Source: Zea mays
Taxonomy: Eukaryota; Streptophyta; Magnoliopsida; Poales; Poaceae
Length of the DNA stretch: 64,000 nucleotides
Reading direction: 5' to 3'
Assembly (NCBI RefSeq): GCF_902167145.1
Contig: NC_050104.1
Span: forward strand, 109,069,849 to 109,133,848
A program made the position numbers and the translations under genes. Positions within the stretch are counted from its first letter, which is position 1. Each line of letters begins with the position of its first letter. The notes beneath the pieces were generated by a model. The model did not search any database. It worked only from the letters and a program-made list of their open reading frames with translations, and was not told the DNA's origin. Positions 39,640 through 51,609 of the stretch are shown here, piece after piece.

Positions 39640-41160
39640 ACTGAAATTCAGAATTTAAAATGGTAAAATAAGCTATATTGGGCCTCTGAAAGTAGCCCAG
39701 GCGGCCTGCCAGGCGAGCCAGGCAGCGACCAGAAGGCCTGCACGCCGGCCCAGCCTAGCTGACCAGCCCAGGCGGCCCAACAGAGGCTACAAAGCCCATT
39801 ATAAATGGGAGCGGTTAGGGTTTGCCAAACCCTAACCGCCCCAGCCAACCAGCCGCCGCCAGCCACTGGCCTCCAGGCCACCGCCGCCTGGGCCACGCGC
39901 CTCGCCGAGCTTCAGGGCCGCGCGCGCCCTGGCCGGAGTCGCCAGGCGACCGCGCGCTTGGTCTCCACGCGGAGTCCGCCTGCCCTTCGCAAGCGTCGAG
40001 CGCCGCGCGTCGCCATGGTGGCCGCGACGAGCCGCCTGACCGGAGCCGCTGCTCCTCGTGCCGGTCGCGCCGAGCGCGTGTGGAGGAGCCGCGCCGAGCG
40101 CGCCTGGTGGCCGCGCCGAGCGCTCGCCTGGTGGCCGCGCCGAGCGCACCTGGTGGCCGCGCCGAGCGCCCGCCTGGTGGCCGTGCCGAGCGCGCTGTCG
40201 GGCCGCGCCGAGCGCCCGCCTGGTGGTCGCGCCGAGCGTGCTGTCGGGCCGCGCCGAGCGCCTGGAGCGCGCCTTCGCCGGGGTCTGCTGCTCTGGAGGG
40301 AGCCGCGACCGAGGCTGGGGCCCGCTGGCCCGCTTGCCGAGCGTACCCGGGCCAGGGCAGGTCCGGCCGTGCCGAGCCGCCTGACCGGAGCCATCTGTGG
40401 CCGGGTCGTACGACCGCGCCTGCACCGGAGCATTCTTCCACGCTGAGCGCCAGGGCGTGTACGCCTGGCCGGCCAGCCGAGTGCCGCGCCGAGCGCCGGC
40501 CCTGATGCGCAGAGCGTCGGCCGTGCTCCGCAGAGCGCGCTCGCGCCGGGGTTTGCCGCGCCACTCCCCACCCCTCCCCCCAAACGGCCGACGTGGCGGC
40601 CGGATCGAGGGCCATTAGGCCCTCCGATTGGAGGAGGAAGATGGGGCCACCCCATTTGGGTGATGGCCGGTGAAGATGATGCGACCTCTCGGGGCATCAA
40701 CTGCGCGAGCAGGCTGCCCACGACGGGCAGCGATGGTCCCGACGACCACAGGCACTGGTGGAGATGGCGAACGATGAGCAACTGCCGCTGCAGTGGGCGA
40801 AGGCGGTGGTGGTGCCTCCAAATCGACATCCATTGGGGCCGATGCAGATGATCCCGCGTCAAACACCGGTGCCGGTGGTGACGGGGATGCAGTGGGGAGT
40901 CCACACTCCACCACCGGCAGCGGAACCACCGCTGTCCATCCATGGAGAACGCAGAAGTGCACATTTTGCACTTGCACACGGCGTTCAGGGATCTCGTGCA
41001 CCGGTGGGAGTGCAGTGGCTTGCCCAACGGTGAACGCTTCCAACATCGCATCATCAACAATATGAAGAACTTCGCGCATACGGCGTATGCGCATGGAAAC
41101 GGTATGCTCCATACCTTGTTGTTGATGTGTAGATCGATCTTGCTGTTCTTGTCAAGAACA
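39640..41160. other. GC-rich part of the copia leader, possibly captured host DNA
   Basis: The composition changes sharply here from AT-rich to strongly GC-rich. On the plus strand there are ggcggccca and aaagcccattataaatggg, followed by a 14-bp perfect hairpin gcggttagggtttg/caaaccctaaccgc (39811-39839), resembling site II, TATA and telo-box motifs of plant housekeeping promoters. From 40070 to 40270 a short unit (gcctggtggccgcgccgagcgc) repeats irregularly, giving Arg/Ala-rich ORFs on both strands that I do not accept as genes. A minus-strand ORF at 40615-41112 begins 100 bp inside the LTR but has no domain. Confidence 0.5.
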
Positions 41161-41201
41161 GCGTGTTCTTCTTCTTTCCCTTCTCTGATTTCTCCTTGAG
41201 A

Positions 41202-41213
41202 CAGTGCTGATAA
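41202..41213 (-). promoter_or_regulatory. Primer-binding region of the copia element
   Basis: Two bases inside the 5' LTR the minus strand reads TTATCAGCACTG. This resembles the shortened methionine-tRNA-type site (TTATCAGCAC) seen in some copia lineages. The tRNA assignment is uncertain. Confidence 0.55.
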
Positions 41214-41215
41214 CG

Positions 41216-41406
41216 TGTTGTATTCTATTGCAGTGCTCAGTGGCAAATGGAGAAAGCAACAGAGAGAGACAAATGACTGGGACAGTTTCTTTATTGCAGA
41301 GATAGTTATATATATAGTACAGTACACAGGGTCCCCAAAGGGTGCGACTCATAGGCAATAACTGTCACACCGGTTGGGATTGATCACATGTGAAACTTTT
41401 GTAACA
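41216..41406 (-). repeat. Copia 5' LTR (191 bp)
   Basis: It matches 33232-33422 with two visible substitutions. Its last base is also the first base of the target duplication of the adjacent cinful-like element. Confidence 0.95.
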
Positions 41407-41410
41407 GTGG

Positions 41411-43041
41411 TGTCGGGGACCATAATTAGGGGTACCCTCAAGACGCCTAATTCTCAGCTGGTAACCCCCCATCAGCATAAAGCTGCAGAGGCCTGATGGG
41501 TGCGATTAAGTCAGGGATCAGTCCATACGAGCGACTCGATGACGCCTCGCCCGAGCCTAGCCTTGGGCAAGGGCAGCCGACCCCGAGGGGTTTCCGTCTC
41601 GCCCGAGGCCTTGTCTTCGCTAAGAAGCAACCCTGACTAAATCGCCGCGCCGACCGACCGAGTCGCAGGAGCATTTAACGCAAAGGTAGCCTGACACCTT
41701 TATCCTGACGCGCGCCCCCCGACAGAGCCGAAGTGACCGCCGTCACTTCGCCGCTCCACTGACCGGTCTGACAGAAGGACAGCGCCGCCTGCGCCACTCC
41801 AATTGCAGTGCCACTTGACAGAGTGAGACTGACAGGCAGTCAGGCCTTGCCAAAGGAGCCATAGGAAGCTCCGCCCGACCCAGGGCTCGGACTCGGGCTA
41901 AGCCCCGGAAGACGGCGAACTCGGCTCCGCCCGACCCAGGGCTCGGACTCGGGCTAAAGCCCCGGAAGACGGCGAACTCCGCTCCGCCCGACCCAGGGCT
42001 CGGACTCAGGCTAAGGCCCCGGAAGACGACGAACTCCGCTCCGCCCGACCTAGGGCTCAGACTCAGGCTAAGGCCCCGGAAGACGACGAACTTTGCTCCG
42101 CCCGACCCAGGGCTCGGACTCGGGCTAGGCCCCAGAAGACGATGAACTCCGCTCCGCCCGACCCAGGGCTCGGACTCGGGCTAGGCCCCAGAAGACGACG
42201 AACTCCGCTTCGCCCGACCCCAGGGGTCGGACTCCGCCCTGGCCTCGGCCGAACGACCTCCGCCTCGCCCGACCCAGAAGCTCGGGCTCGGCCTCGGCCA
42301 TGGAAGACAGACTCGACCTCGGCTTCGGAGGAGCCTCCACGTCGCCCGACCTAGGGCACAGGCCCGCCACGTCAACAGGAAGCGCCATCATCACCCTACC
42401 CCGAGCCGACTCGGGCCACAGAGAACAAGACTGGTGTCCCATCTGGCTAGCTCGGCCAGATAGGCAATGATGGCGCCCCGCTAGCCCTGTGACGATGGCG
42501 GCTCTCAGCTCCCTTACGGAAGCAGGGGGACGTCAGCAAGGACCCAACCGCTCCGACAACTGTCCCTCCGCCAGGCTCCGTTGCTCCTCCGACAGCCACG
42601 ACACCACACCATCTGGGTGCCAAGATCTCTCCGGCTGCCACATTGGCATGTACTTAGGGCGCTAGCTCTCCCCCGCTAGACACGTAGCACTCTGCTACAC
42701 CCCCATTGTACACCTGGATCCTCTCCTTACGCCTATAAAAGGAAGGACTAGGGCCTTCTTAGAGAAGGTTGGCCGCGCGGGGACGAGGACGGGACAGGCG
42801 CTCTCTTGGGGCCGCTCGCTTCCCTCACCCGCGTGGACGCTTGTAACCCCCTACTGCAAGCGCACCCGACCTGGGCGCGGGACGAACACGAAGGCCGCGG
42901 GATCTCCACCTCTCTCACGCCCGTCTTCGGCCACCTCGCTTCCCCCCTTCGCGCTCGCCCACGCGCTCGACCCATCTGGGCTGGGGCACGCGGCACACTC
43001 ACTCGTCGGCTTAGGGACCCCCCGGTCTCGAAACGCTGACA
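41411..43041 (+). repeat. 5' LTR of cinful-like copy 1 (1631 bp)
   Basis: It runs TGTCGGGGACC...GCTGACA. The TATA box TATAAAAGG is at 42734-42742. Six tandem units of 56-57 bp start at 41868, 41924, 41981, 42038, 42095 and 42151 (gctccgcccgacc... each). A diverged seventh unit starts at 42208. Confidence 0.93.
41868..42207. repeat. 56-57-bp tandem repeat (six copies) in the cinful-like LTR
   Basis: Each unit reads gctccgcccgacccagggctcgg... and ends with gaagacggcgaactcc or a close variant. The array recurs in the 3' LTR (from 52066) and in the LTR of copy 2 (from about 54138). It lies upstream of the TATA box and may modulate the promoter (inference). Confidence 0.9.
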
Positions 43042-43062
43042 GTTGGCGCGCCAGGTAGGGGC
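43042..43062 (+). promoter_or_regulatory. Primer-binding region of cinful-like copy 1
   Basis: GTTGGCGCGCCAGGTAGGGG directly follows the LTR and is repeated at the same place in copy 2 (55315-55334). The tRNA partner was not identified by eye. Confidence 0.7.
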
Positions 43063-43101
43063 ACGCTGCGTGTTGACGAGCAGTTTCCCGTCAAGCTCCA
43101 G

Positions 43102-45909
43102 ATGGGCAGTCTCCAACAACCTCTCCAACCCGGGACGGTGCTCCGTTTCGGGAGTCTTGAGTTCATGTCCCTCGACGGTAGCTACGACATGATACTCCTT
43201 CCACTGCCGCGCGACGATGACAATGGCGGCCGGCAACCCGCCCGCCGGCGGCGGAATCGACGACATCTTCCCCGCGTGGTGGAAGAACAACATTCGAGCT
43301 CGCCCCGTCCTCTCCCCCGCCATCGGAGGAGGAGGCGGGGCAACCAAGGCCGAGCGGGAGGCCACGCTTCGTCGGCTGTCGAGCGAATCGACGTCCCCAG
43401 TGCCCCAACGGGGGGCGCGTCGGGCGTCGACCTCGCGTTTGAGACAAAGGCGAGCGCCGTCCCCCCGCGACACGCCAATCCCGAGCAAGTGGACGACGCC
43501 AGTGCGCTCGCGGAGGGCCTGCAGGACGTCGCCCTCGTACCTAAGACGACGGCGCAATCAGTCCCCGACGTGACTATGTCGCTCCTCGTCGACCAAAAGG
43601 TACTGACTGATTCCCATCCTACGTCATTTCGACTCGGCCTCAACCCGCCTAGCGACCTCGCTTTGGCGGGCGCTCTCGTTGAGGCGAGTGCAACCCCTCT
43701 GGGGTTTCGTATGCGGTCGCCTTGGGACCGATTGACGGACGTCTCGACCTACGGGCCCTCTGGGTCCGAGGAAGATGACGATCCCAGCATCTGCTGGGAT
43801 TTCTCTGGATTTGGCAACCCCAGTGCCATGCGGGACTTTATGACCGCATGTGACTACTGCCTCTCCGACTGTTCCGACGGTAGCCGCAGCCTTGACGACA
43901 AGGACTGCGGCCCAAGCCGCGAATGTTTCCACGTCGAGCTAGGGGATCCCTCCGAAGGCAACCATCTCGGCATGCCGGAGGACGGTGATCTCCCTAGGCC
44001 AGTGCCTCGCGCCGACATCCCGCGGGAGCTAGCTGTGGTCCCCGTTCCGGTGAGGGGTCACGACCCACAGCTCGAGCAAGTCCGCGGGGCGCAGGCCAGG
44101 CTCGACGAGGGAGCGGGAGCGCTCGAGTCGATCCGCCGGGACGTCGGGCAGGTATGGGCGGGCCAACCCCCGGCCGGAGAAATACGTCACCTGCCCCAGG
44201 GTTTCCAGCACCGCGTCGCGAACGACGCCAGGGTCAGGCCGCCACCCGCATCCAGCGGGGTCGGTCAGAACCTGGCAGCCGCAGCGATGCTCCTCCGCGC
44301 GATGCCGGAGCCATCGACCACCGAGGGTCGGCGAATCCAGGGAGAGCTCAAGAATCTTCTGGAAGGCGCCGCGGCCCGACGGGCCGAGAGCTCTGCCTCC
44401 CGAAGGCAGGGATACCCCTCGGAACCTCATGCCGCGACTTCCCGATTCATGCGGGAAGCCTCGGTCTACACCGGGCGCACGCGCAACACCGCGCCTGCGG
44501 CCCCGGGCCACCTCGGCAACGAGCACCATCGTCGCGACCGTCGGGCCCACCTCGATGAAAGGGTGCGCCGAGGCTACCACCCCAGGCGTGGTGGACGCTA
44601 CGACAGCGGGGAGGATCGGAGTCCCTTGCCCGAACCACCCGGTCCGCAGGCCTTCAGCCAGGCCATCCGGCGGGCACCGTTCCCGACCCGTTTCCGACCC
44701 CCGGCTACTATCACAAAGTACTCGGGGGAAACGAGGCCGGAATTGTGGCTCGCGGACTACCGCCTGGCCTGCCAACTGGGTGGAACGGACGACGACAACC
44801 TTATCATCCGCAACCTCCCCCTGTTCCTCTCCGATACTGCTCGCGCCTGGTTGGAGCACCTGCCTCCGGGGCAGATCTCCAACTGGGATGATTTGGTCCA
44901 AGCCTTCGCCGACAATTTCCAGGGCACGTACGTGCGCCCTGGGAATTCCTGGGACCTCCGAAGCTGCCGGCAACAGCCGGGAGAGTCTCTTCGGGACTAC
45001 ATCCGGCGATTCTCGAAGCAGCGCACCGAGCTGCCCAACATCACCGACTCAGATGTCATCGGCGCGTTCCTTGCCGGCACCACCTGCCGCGACCTGGTGA
45101 GCAAGTTGGGTCGCAAGACCCCCACCAGGGCGAGCGAGCTGATGGACATCGCCACCAAGTTCGCCTCTGGCCAGGAGGCAGTCGAGGCCATCTTCTGAAA
45201 GGACAAGCAGCCCCAGGGCCGCCCGTCGGAAGAGGCTCCCGAGGCGTCTACTCCGCGCGGCGCCAAGAAAGGCAAGAAGAAGTCGCAAGCGAAACGCGAC
45301 GCCGCCGACGCGGACCTTGTCGCCGCTGCCGAGTACAAGAACCCTCGGAAGCCCCCCGGAGGTGCTAACCCCTTCGACAAGATGCTCAAGGAGCCGTGCC
45401 CCTACCATCAGGGGCCCGTCAAGCACACCCTCGAGGAGTGCGTCATGCTTCGGCGCCACTTCCACAAGGCCGGGCCACCCGCAGAGGGTGACAGGGCCCG
45501 CGACGACGACAAAAAGGAAGATCACCAAGCAGGAGAGTTCCCCGAGGTCCGCGACTGCTTCATGATCTACGGAGGGCATGCGGCGAATGCCTCGGCTCGG
45601 CATCGCAAGCAAGAGCGCCGGGAGGTCTGCTCGGTGAAGGTGGCGGCGCCAGTCTACCTAGACTGGTCCGACAAGCCCATCACTTTCGACCAAGCTGACC
45701 ACCCCGACCACGTGCCGAGCCCGGGGAAATACCCGCTCGTCGTCGACCCCATCGTCGGCGACGTCAGGCTCACCAAGGTCCTGATGGATGGGGGCAGCTG
45801 CCTCAACATCATCTACGCTGAGACCCTCAGGCTCCTGCGCGTCGATCTGTCCTCCGTCCGAGCAGGCGCTGCGCCCTTCCACGGGATCATTCCTGGGAAG
45901 CGCGTCTAG
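43102..45909 (+). pseudogene. gag: Gag and protease of cinful-like copy 1, with a premature TGA
   Basis: Gag starts at MGSLQQPLQPG; a shared ORF start in copy 2 supports it. A Retrotrans_gag region (ELWLADYRLACQLGG, ARAWLEHLPPGQISNWDDL, RDYIRRFSKQRTELPNI) ends near 45190. A TGA at 45196-45198 interrupts the frame where copy 2 has CGA. It continues with a CX2HX5HX4C cluster (CPYHQGPVKHTLEEC, about 45398-45442) and a protease active site VLMDGGSCLNIIY (about 45779). The frame ends at a TAG at 45907-45909 that is also present in copy 2. Confidence 0.9.
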
Positions 45910-47457
45910 CCCCTCAGACGGCTCGACCTCCCCGTCTGCTTCAGAACGCCCTCCAACTTCCGAAGGGAGATTTTGACATTCGAGGTGGTCGGGTTCCGAG
46001 GAACCTACCACGCGATATTGGGGAGGCCATGCTACGTGAAGTTCATGGCCGTCCCCAACTACACCAACCCTCCGTCAAGATCAACGACACGCCCGAACCC
46101 GAGGCACCCTCGGTCCAGCCCGAGGCGTCCTCGGTTCAGCACGAGGTACCCTCGGCCCCCGAGGGCGAGGCGCTGCGCATCGAGGAAGAGAGGAGCGGGG
46201 CCACGCCTGATCGAGATTGGCAGACCCCGTACCTGCAATATCTCCGCCAAGGAGAGCTACCCCTTGACCAAGCCGAGGCTCGGCGGGTAGCGCGACGCGC
46301 CAAGTCGTTCGTCTTGCTGGGCGATGAGAAGGAGCTCTACCACCGCAGCCCCTCGGGCATCCTCTAGCGATGCATCTCCATCGCCGAAGGTCAGGAACTC
46401 CTGCAAGAGATACACTCGGGGGCTTGCGGCCATCACGCAGCGCCTCGAGCCCTCGTCGGGAATGCTTTCCGGCAAGGCTTCTACTGGCCAACGGCGGTGG
46501 CTGACGCCACTAGAATTGTCCGCACCTGCGAAGGGTGTCAATTCTATGCGAAGCAGACCCACCTGCCCGCTCAGGCTCTGCAGACGATACCCATCACCTG
46601 GCCCTTTGCTGTGTGGGGTCTGGACCTCGTCGGTCCCTTGCAGAAGGCGCCTGGAGGCTACACGCACCTGCTGGTCGCCGTCGACAAATTCTCCAAGTGG
46701 ATCGAGGTCCGACCCCTGAACAGCATTAGGTCCAAGCAGGCGGTGGCGTTCTTCACCAACATCATCCATCGCTTCGGGGTCCCAACTCCATCATCACCGA
46801 CAACGGCACCCAGTTCACCGGCAGAAAATTCTTGGATTTTTGCGAGGATCACCACGTCCGGGTGGACTGGGCTGCGTAGCTCATCCCATGTCGAATGGGC
46901 AAGTAGAGCGTGCCAACGGCATGATTCTACAAGGGCTCAAGCCTCGGATTTACAACGACCTCAACAAGTTCAGCAAGCGATGGATGAAGGAACTCCCCTC
47001 GGTGGTCTGGAGCCTGAGGACAACGCCGAGCCGGGCCACGGGTTTCACGCCGTTCTTCCTGGTCTACGGGGCCGAGGCCGTCTTGCCCACTGACCTGGAA
47101 TACGGCTCCCCGAGGACGAGGGCCTACGACGATCAAAGCAACCAAGCTAGCCGAGAAGACTCGCTGGACTAGCTGGAAGAGGCTCGGGACAGGGCCTTAC
47201 TACACTCGGCGCGGTATCAGCAGTCCCTGCGACGCTACCACGCCCGAGGGGTCCGACCCCGAGACCTCCAGGTGGGCGACCTGGTGCTTCGGCTGAGGCA
47301 AGACGCCCGAGGGAGGCACAAGCTCACGCCCCCCTGGGAGGGGCCATTCGTCATCGCCAAAGTTCTGAAGCCCGAAACGTACAAGCTGGCCAACAGTCAA
47401 GGCGAGGTCTACGGCAACGCTTGGAACATCCAACAGCTACGTCGCTTCTACCCATAA
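45910..47457 (+). pseudogene. pol: Deleted pol of cinful-like copy 1: protease tail fused to integrase
   Basis: The protease tail (GFRGTYHAILGRPCYVKFMAVPNYT) joins directly to the spacer before integrase at 46065/46066. Integrase follows in several frames: GACGHHAAPRALV/CEGCQFYAK zinc region, LDLVGPLQKAPGG, then a lost base at 46790 before the second Asp, and WNIQQLRRFYP at the end. Stops at 46365-46367 and 47170-47172 are TAG where copy 2 has CAG. No RT remains, so it cannot replicate alone. Confidence 0.9.
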
Positions 47458-50400
47458 GTTGTTTCCAAGTTGTTCATATACCTCGCACCCACGCAAAGTT
47501 TAGTCAACAAGGAAGGGTCGGCCTCGCCTCGGCAAAGCCCGACCCTCCCTCGGGGGCTAAAAGGGGGGAAACCCCCTCTGCGTCAAAATTTTCCTCGAAA
47601 AAAGATCTCTTTTACCAGAATATCTTTCGTGCTTTTTGACTACTTCGAAAAGTGGGTCCTGGAAACGACGGAGTACACGTAAGCAGCCAAGGCTGACCGA
47701 GCCGAGGGACTCCTAAGCCTCCGGGATACGGATACCTCACTCATCACCTTCTGCGATAAGTAACTCGCGTTCGGATAAAGTGGCTCCGCGGATCGAACAA
47801 GTCTTTACGTTCGGAAGCCCTTCTGCCGAAGCGATCCTTCGAGCCTTCTCGACCGAGTCGGTGATAGGGCCTCATGGACGGGTGAAAGTACGCGTAAGCG
47901 GCAAGGCCGACCGAGCCGAGGGACTCCCACGCCTCCGGGATACGGATACCTCACTCATCACCTTCCGCGAGAAGCAACTCTCGCTCGCACAAACATCCCT
48001 GTTACCGACAAAAAGTCCAGATACTCGAAACAAGAGGAAAAGAGACGCAGCTTTACAACGCAGCGAGAGTGTGTGTTCTGGCCTCGGCGGCCGCACAAGG
48101 CACACGCTACAAGACAATCTGATCCTGTAGGCAAGGGTCTTCACGCCGGAAGGGAGCTACAACACCCTCGGCATCGACGACACCTTCGGCGAGGCCCGAC
48201 CTAGCCTCGGACGGCGACGCGGTCCGAGGTTCTCCGCTCCGAAGGATGACGTCATCACCACGCCCGGGCAATCGCTCCCAGGGACTTCTCCAGGAATCCG
48301 GCCCGAGCAGGCGGCTCAGCCGGTCACCCCTGGGGCCTCGGCCAACCATCTTCCAAGGGCGCCAGCCCGACCTGAGGCCTCGGCTGATCAACTCCGGCAT
48401 CGGTCCCGCTGACGGACAACCCGGCTAGGCTCCGGCCAACCAGGTTTCATTTTCGAGCCGACTCCGCCTCTGTTCATACTGATATCGCTACCCCTGGCCT
48501 CGGCTCGTCGAAGAGCGGCCGAGGGGTCTCTTTAACTAAGCTAGAGGAGCTTCGGACAGCAAGGCCGATCGAGCCGAGGGACTCCTACGCCTCCGGGATA
48601 CGGATACCTCACTCGTCACCTTGACACGGGGCGACTCATGCTTGGTGAAGCGGTTCAGATAATCAACAGACGAGTCTTAGCGCTCAAAAATGAGAAGAAA
48701 ACACGGCTCCGTGCCGAAGTTACATACACGTTCAGGCCCCGAAAGCCGAAATGAACAAAAAACCCTGGCATTCGAAGTGCCATACAAACGGAACTCCGTT
48801 TCCCCCTCCGCAGGTACGAACAACCCCACTCGATAGGGGCGGGCCTGCGGGGCTACAGAAGACTGACGAGCGGCTCGCCGCCGCCCGCTCTGACTACGAC
48901 GACAACGACCCTCACTCCGGATGGCCGAACTGCAGCAGCGCAGGCCTCAGGGTAGGCACTGCTGCAGTCTTGCCCTCGCCCACGCCGACGCTCGAGGGGC
49001 GAGGACAAGTACAAAGAGCCGGTGGCCCGAAGCGCGGATGGTGGCGGTGATCCCGTCGGCGACGGGGACTTCTCGAGCCGCCTCCGCCTCGGCACCGACG
49101 GCAGGAACCATCAGCCCTCCGGCAGATCCCCACTCAAATCCTCCCGGACGAGTGGGGCACCGGCCTCTGCGTGAGGGCGCCGTCTCGGTGCAAAGGCAGG
49201 ACCACCCCAGAACACGAACGCCGCCCTAGCAGCGCGCGGCATCTAGGGTGGTCCTCCCGTGTACACGACGCGGCAGCCGCCCTCCTGCAGAAGGGGCCGC
49301 CGGGAGCCAAGCCGGCGAACCCGACACGCTGGAGGTGACGACGCCTGCCGTCGACCAGCCCCACGTTGTCGAAGTCCGGGCCGCCCGCAGGGCCAGTGAG
49401 CGCCCTCTCCCTCGAATGCCGCGGGAGAGGATGGCCCATGAACCCGCGCGGGAGGTAGAGCGCCGGCTCAGCCCGGCACCCACCCCAGCGAGGATGATGA
49501 ACATCCTTGAAGCTGAGGGTGGGACCAAGATCGCAGCCCGGCTTGCTCCTCCCCACCCAGGAGCTGGTGGTCGCCGTCTCGGGTGACCACCAGCGAAGGG
49601 GAGCAACCGGGCTGTGTGATGAAAATCCTTGAGGCCGAACGATGGCTGAAAGGTACCAACTCCCACGGAGTTGCGTCCCTCCGACGACGAGGCGAAAAGA
49701 CGACGGGTTCCCCCCATCCGGGGGCTTGGAAGGTGGAAAGACGCGACGCATAAGGGAGGAAAAAGACATGGTTGCCTTCCGAAAGGGGTCGCTCTCCTTT
49801 TAAAGGCAACTCTCCCTGCTTGCGCCCCCAACCGTCACGGGCTGAGTCTTCTCCAACATGCTCCAAAGCCCTCCCCTGCGGCCCGGGGGCTGGGTCCCGC
49901 ATGTCATGCAGACCGGCTCCGAGCAGAAGAAGCCAAACCGCCGCGCGTGGTGCACGCAACCGCCCAGCGGTTACAAGTGACCCTCCACTTTTGCCCAGAC
50001 CAACGGGCGAAAGGGGCGAGCAGCCATGCAGGCGGCATGCAACCGCGCCAAGTGGACGCGCTTCTCCGACTCCCGACACGCCAGCATGGAGGCCCAGGCC
50101 CACGCGTCGCGCAAACGGCGCGCCGGATGCTGCATGCAAGCAACTGCACCGCCACTTGCGCCACCACCGCGCCTCCTCGATTGCGGAACCAATACCGCGA
50201 CTCGAGGCGACCCAGCGCGCGACCCAGCAGCGCCAGCCTGACGCGGCGGCCAACGCGGCCAAAAGTGGGCCGGCAGTAATGACGGTGGCAGGCGAGCGGG
50301 AGCAGCGGTCACGTCGTCAGCCAAGCTCGCGTCCCATCCGGGGGCAGCAAGGGAACCCCCTCTCACGGCGTAAAGACACCGCGCCCGTGATCCATTCCTC

Positions 50401-51609
50401 GAACGGCTCGCGCACGTGCAACGGCCGCCCCGCCAACTACTCGCCCCATCGCATTAACTCCGCGGCTGGACAGGCGACACTTCTGGCAGGAGCAGCGGGC
50501 GACGCTTCGCCTTCGCCGTAACAACCGCGCCAGAAAAGGTACGCCACATCGTTCGATTTCGAATCCTTTTCCCTTTTTCCTCTTTCTCTATCTCCTGCAA
50601 CAGGGACCGGGAAAGGGGGATACCCCGAAAAGGATCCTTCCCTGTGAAGGAACCGGGCTCCGAGCCTCCCCCTACTGATCAGAGGTTTGAAGGCTGGCCC
50701 TCCGAGGGGTTCGACAGCCGCCTCAGATCGCGTGGGCCCGACACCCACTACTGGTCAGAGGTTCGAAGGCCGGCCCCCCGAAGGGTTCCACGGCCGCCTC
50801 AGGCTACTCGGGCTCCATGCCCATTACTGATCAGGGGTTCGAAGGCTGGCCCCCGAAGGGTTCACAGTCGCCTCAGACGCCGAGCGAGGGATGACCAGGG
50901 GTACGTTCGATACATAACCAAGGCTCGGGCTGCGCTCCCGAGGTACCCTAGGACATTTCCGAGACCAGCGGGAGCGATCTTGTAACGGAATCCCATCAGA
51001 GGGAGGCATCGAGCCCTCGGACCCCGTCGCCAGGGGACCGGGTCCGGCAGATCACCCGCAGGTACTTTTGGGCGTGCCTCTGGGCCCCTAGCCGACCCCA
51101 ACAAACGGGGCACGGACGTCCACTCGGATTACCCGCTTGCAGCTCACCGGAGACACCATGTTCGGTGCCCATCGAGGGTAACATGGCGCACTCCCCCCTC
51201 CTCCTTGCGGAAAGGCGACGTAGGGGCGTATGTAAAAAAGCCGAGTCTGTCCCTGATCACCCTCTCGCCCTGTGCGGAGGCTCGGGGGCTGCTCTCGCAA
51301 ACCCGGCTCCGGCCGAACCGTTGACAGCGTCAATATACCAGCCCGAGAACTTGGGCCCCGACCGTGCACCCGGGCTACGGCCAGTTCGCATGAGGGAACC
51401 ACCAGACCAGCCGAAGCATTATGCGAGGCATTAAGACCTCGAAGGAGTGAAACCACTCCTCCGAGGCCTCGGGGGCTACACCCGGCGGGTGCGCTCGCGC
51501 GCACCCACCGGAACAAAATGCAACCGAGAAAGGCTGGTCCCCTTGCAAAAAAGTGCGAACGAAAGCCTCCAAGCGAGTGCTAACACTCCCTTCGAGGCTC
51601 GGGGGCTAC
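47458..51609 (+). other. Long 3' non-coding region of cinful-like copy 1
   Basis: It has no accepted gene. A 50-70-bp block (cgagccgagggactcctacgcctccgggatacggatacctcactc) recurs near 47697, 47907 and 48565. A 76-bp tandem repeat sits at 50673-50900. GC-rich minus-strand ORFs at 49226-49831 and 49468-50262 lack domains. The part 48133-49883 is missing from copy 2. The polypurine-like ctcgggggctac lies just before the 3' LTR. Confidence 0.7.
50673..50900. repeat. 76-bp tandem repeat, three copies
   Basis: Units starting tactgatcagaggtttgaagg begin at 50673, 50749 and 50825. They lie shortly upstream of the 3' LTR of cinful-like copy 1. Confidence 0.85.

Larger units (their letters stand above)
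33232..41406 (-). mobile_element. Ty1/copia retrotransposon with 191-bp LTRs and a 2.5-kb leader
   Basis: LTRs at 33232-33422 and 41216-41406 differ at two positions by eye (t/c near 33253 and c/t near 33365). On the minus strand the order is LTR, leader (38656-41215), gag, pol, polypurine tract, LTR. Pol has one frameshift. The flanks (cttgc on the left; gtggc on the right once the next element is removed) do not form a clean duplication. The lineage is not assigned; the short LTR and primer region suggest an Ale/Retrofit-like relative. Confidence 0.92.

Noticed and set aside
39805..41327. Large Ala/Arg-rich ORFs on both strands in the copia leader
   Set aside because: They overlap each other in several frames, follow a short GC-rich repeat, and show no recognisable domain. 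The region is kept as non-coding with a note on possible capture.
46324..46719. Alternative-frame ORFs over integrase in both cinful-like copies
   Set aside because: They overlap the conserved integrase frame and show no motif.
49226..50262. Minus-strand ORFs in the 3' region of cinful-like copy 1 as a second antisense gene
   Set aside because: They show no Transposase_28-like or other motif, and the composition is low complexity. A TTTAAAAGG near 49796 is weak promoter evidence.
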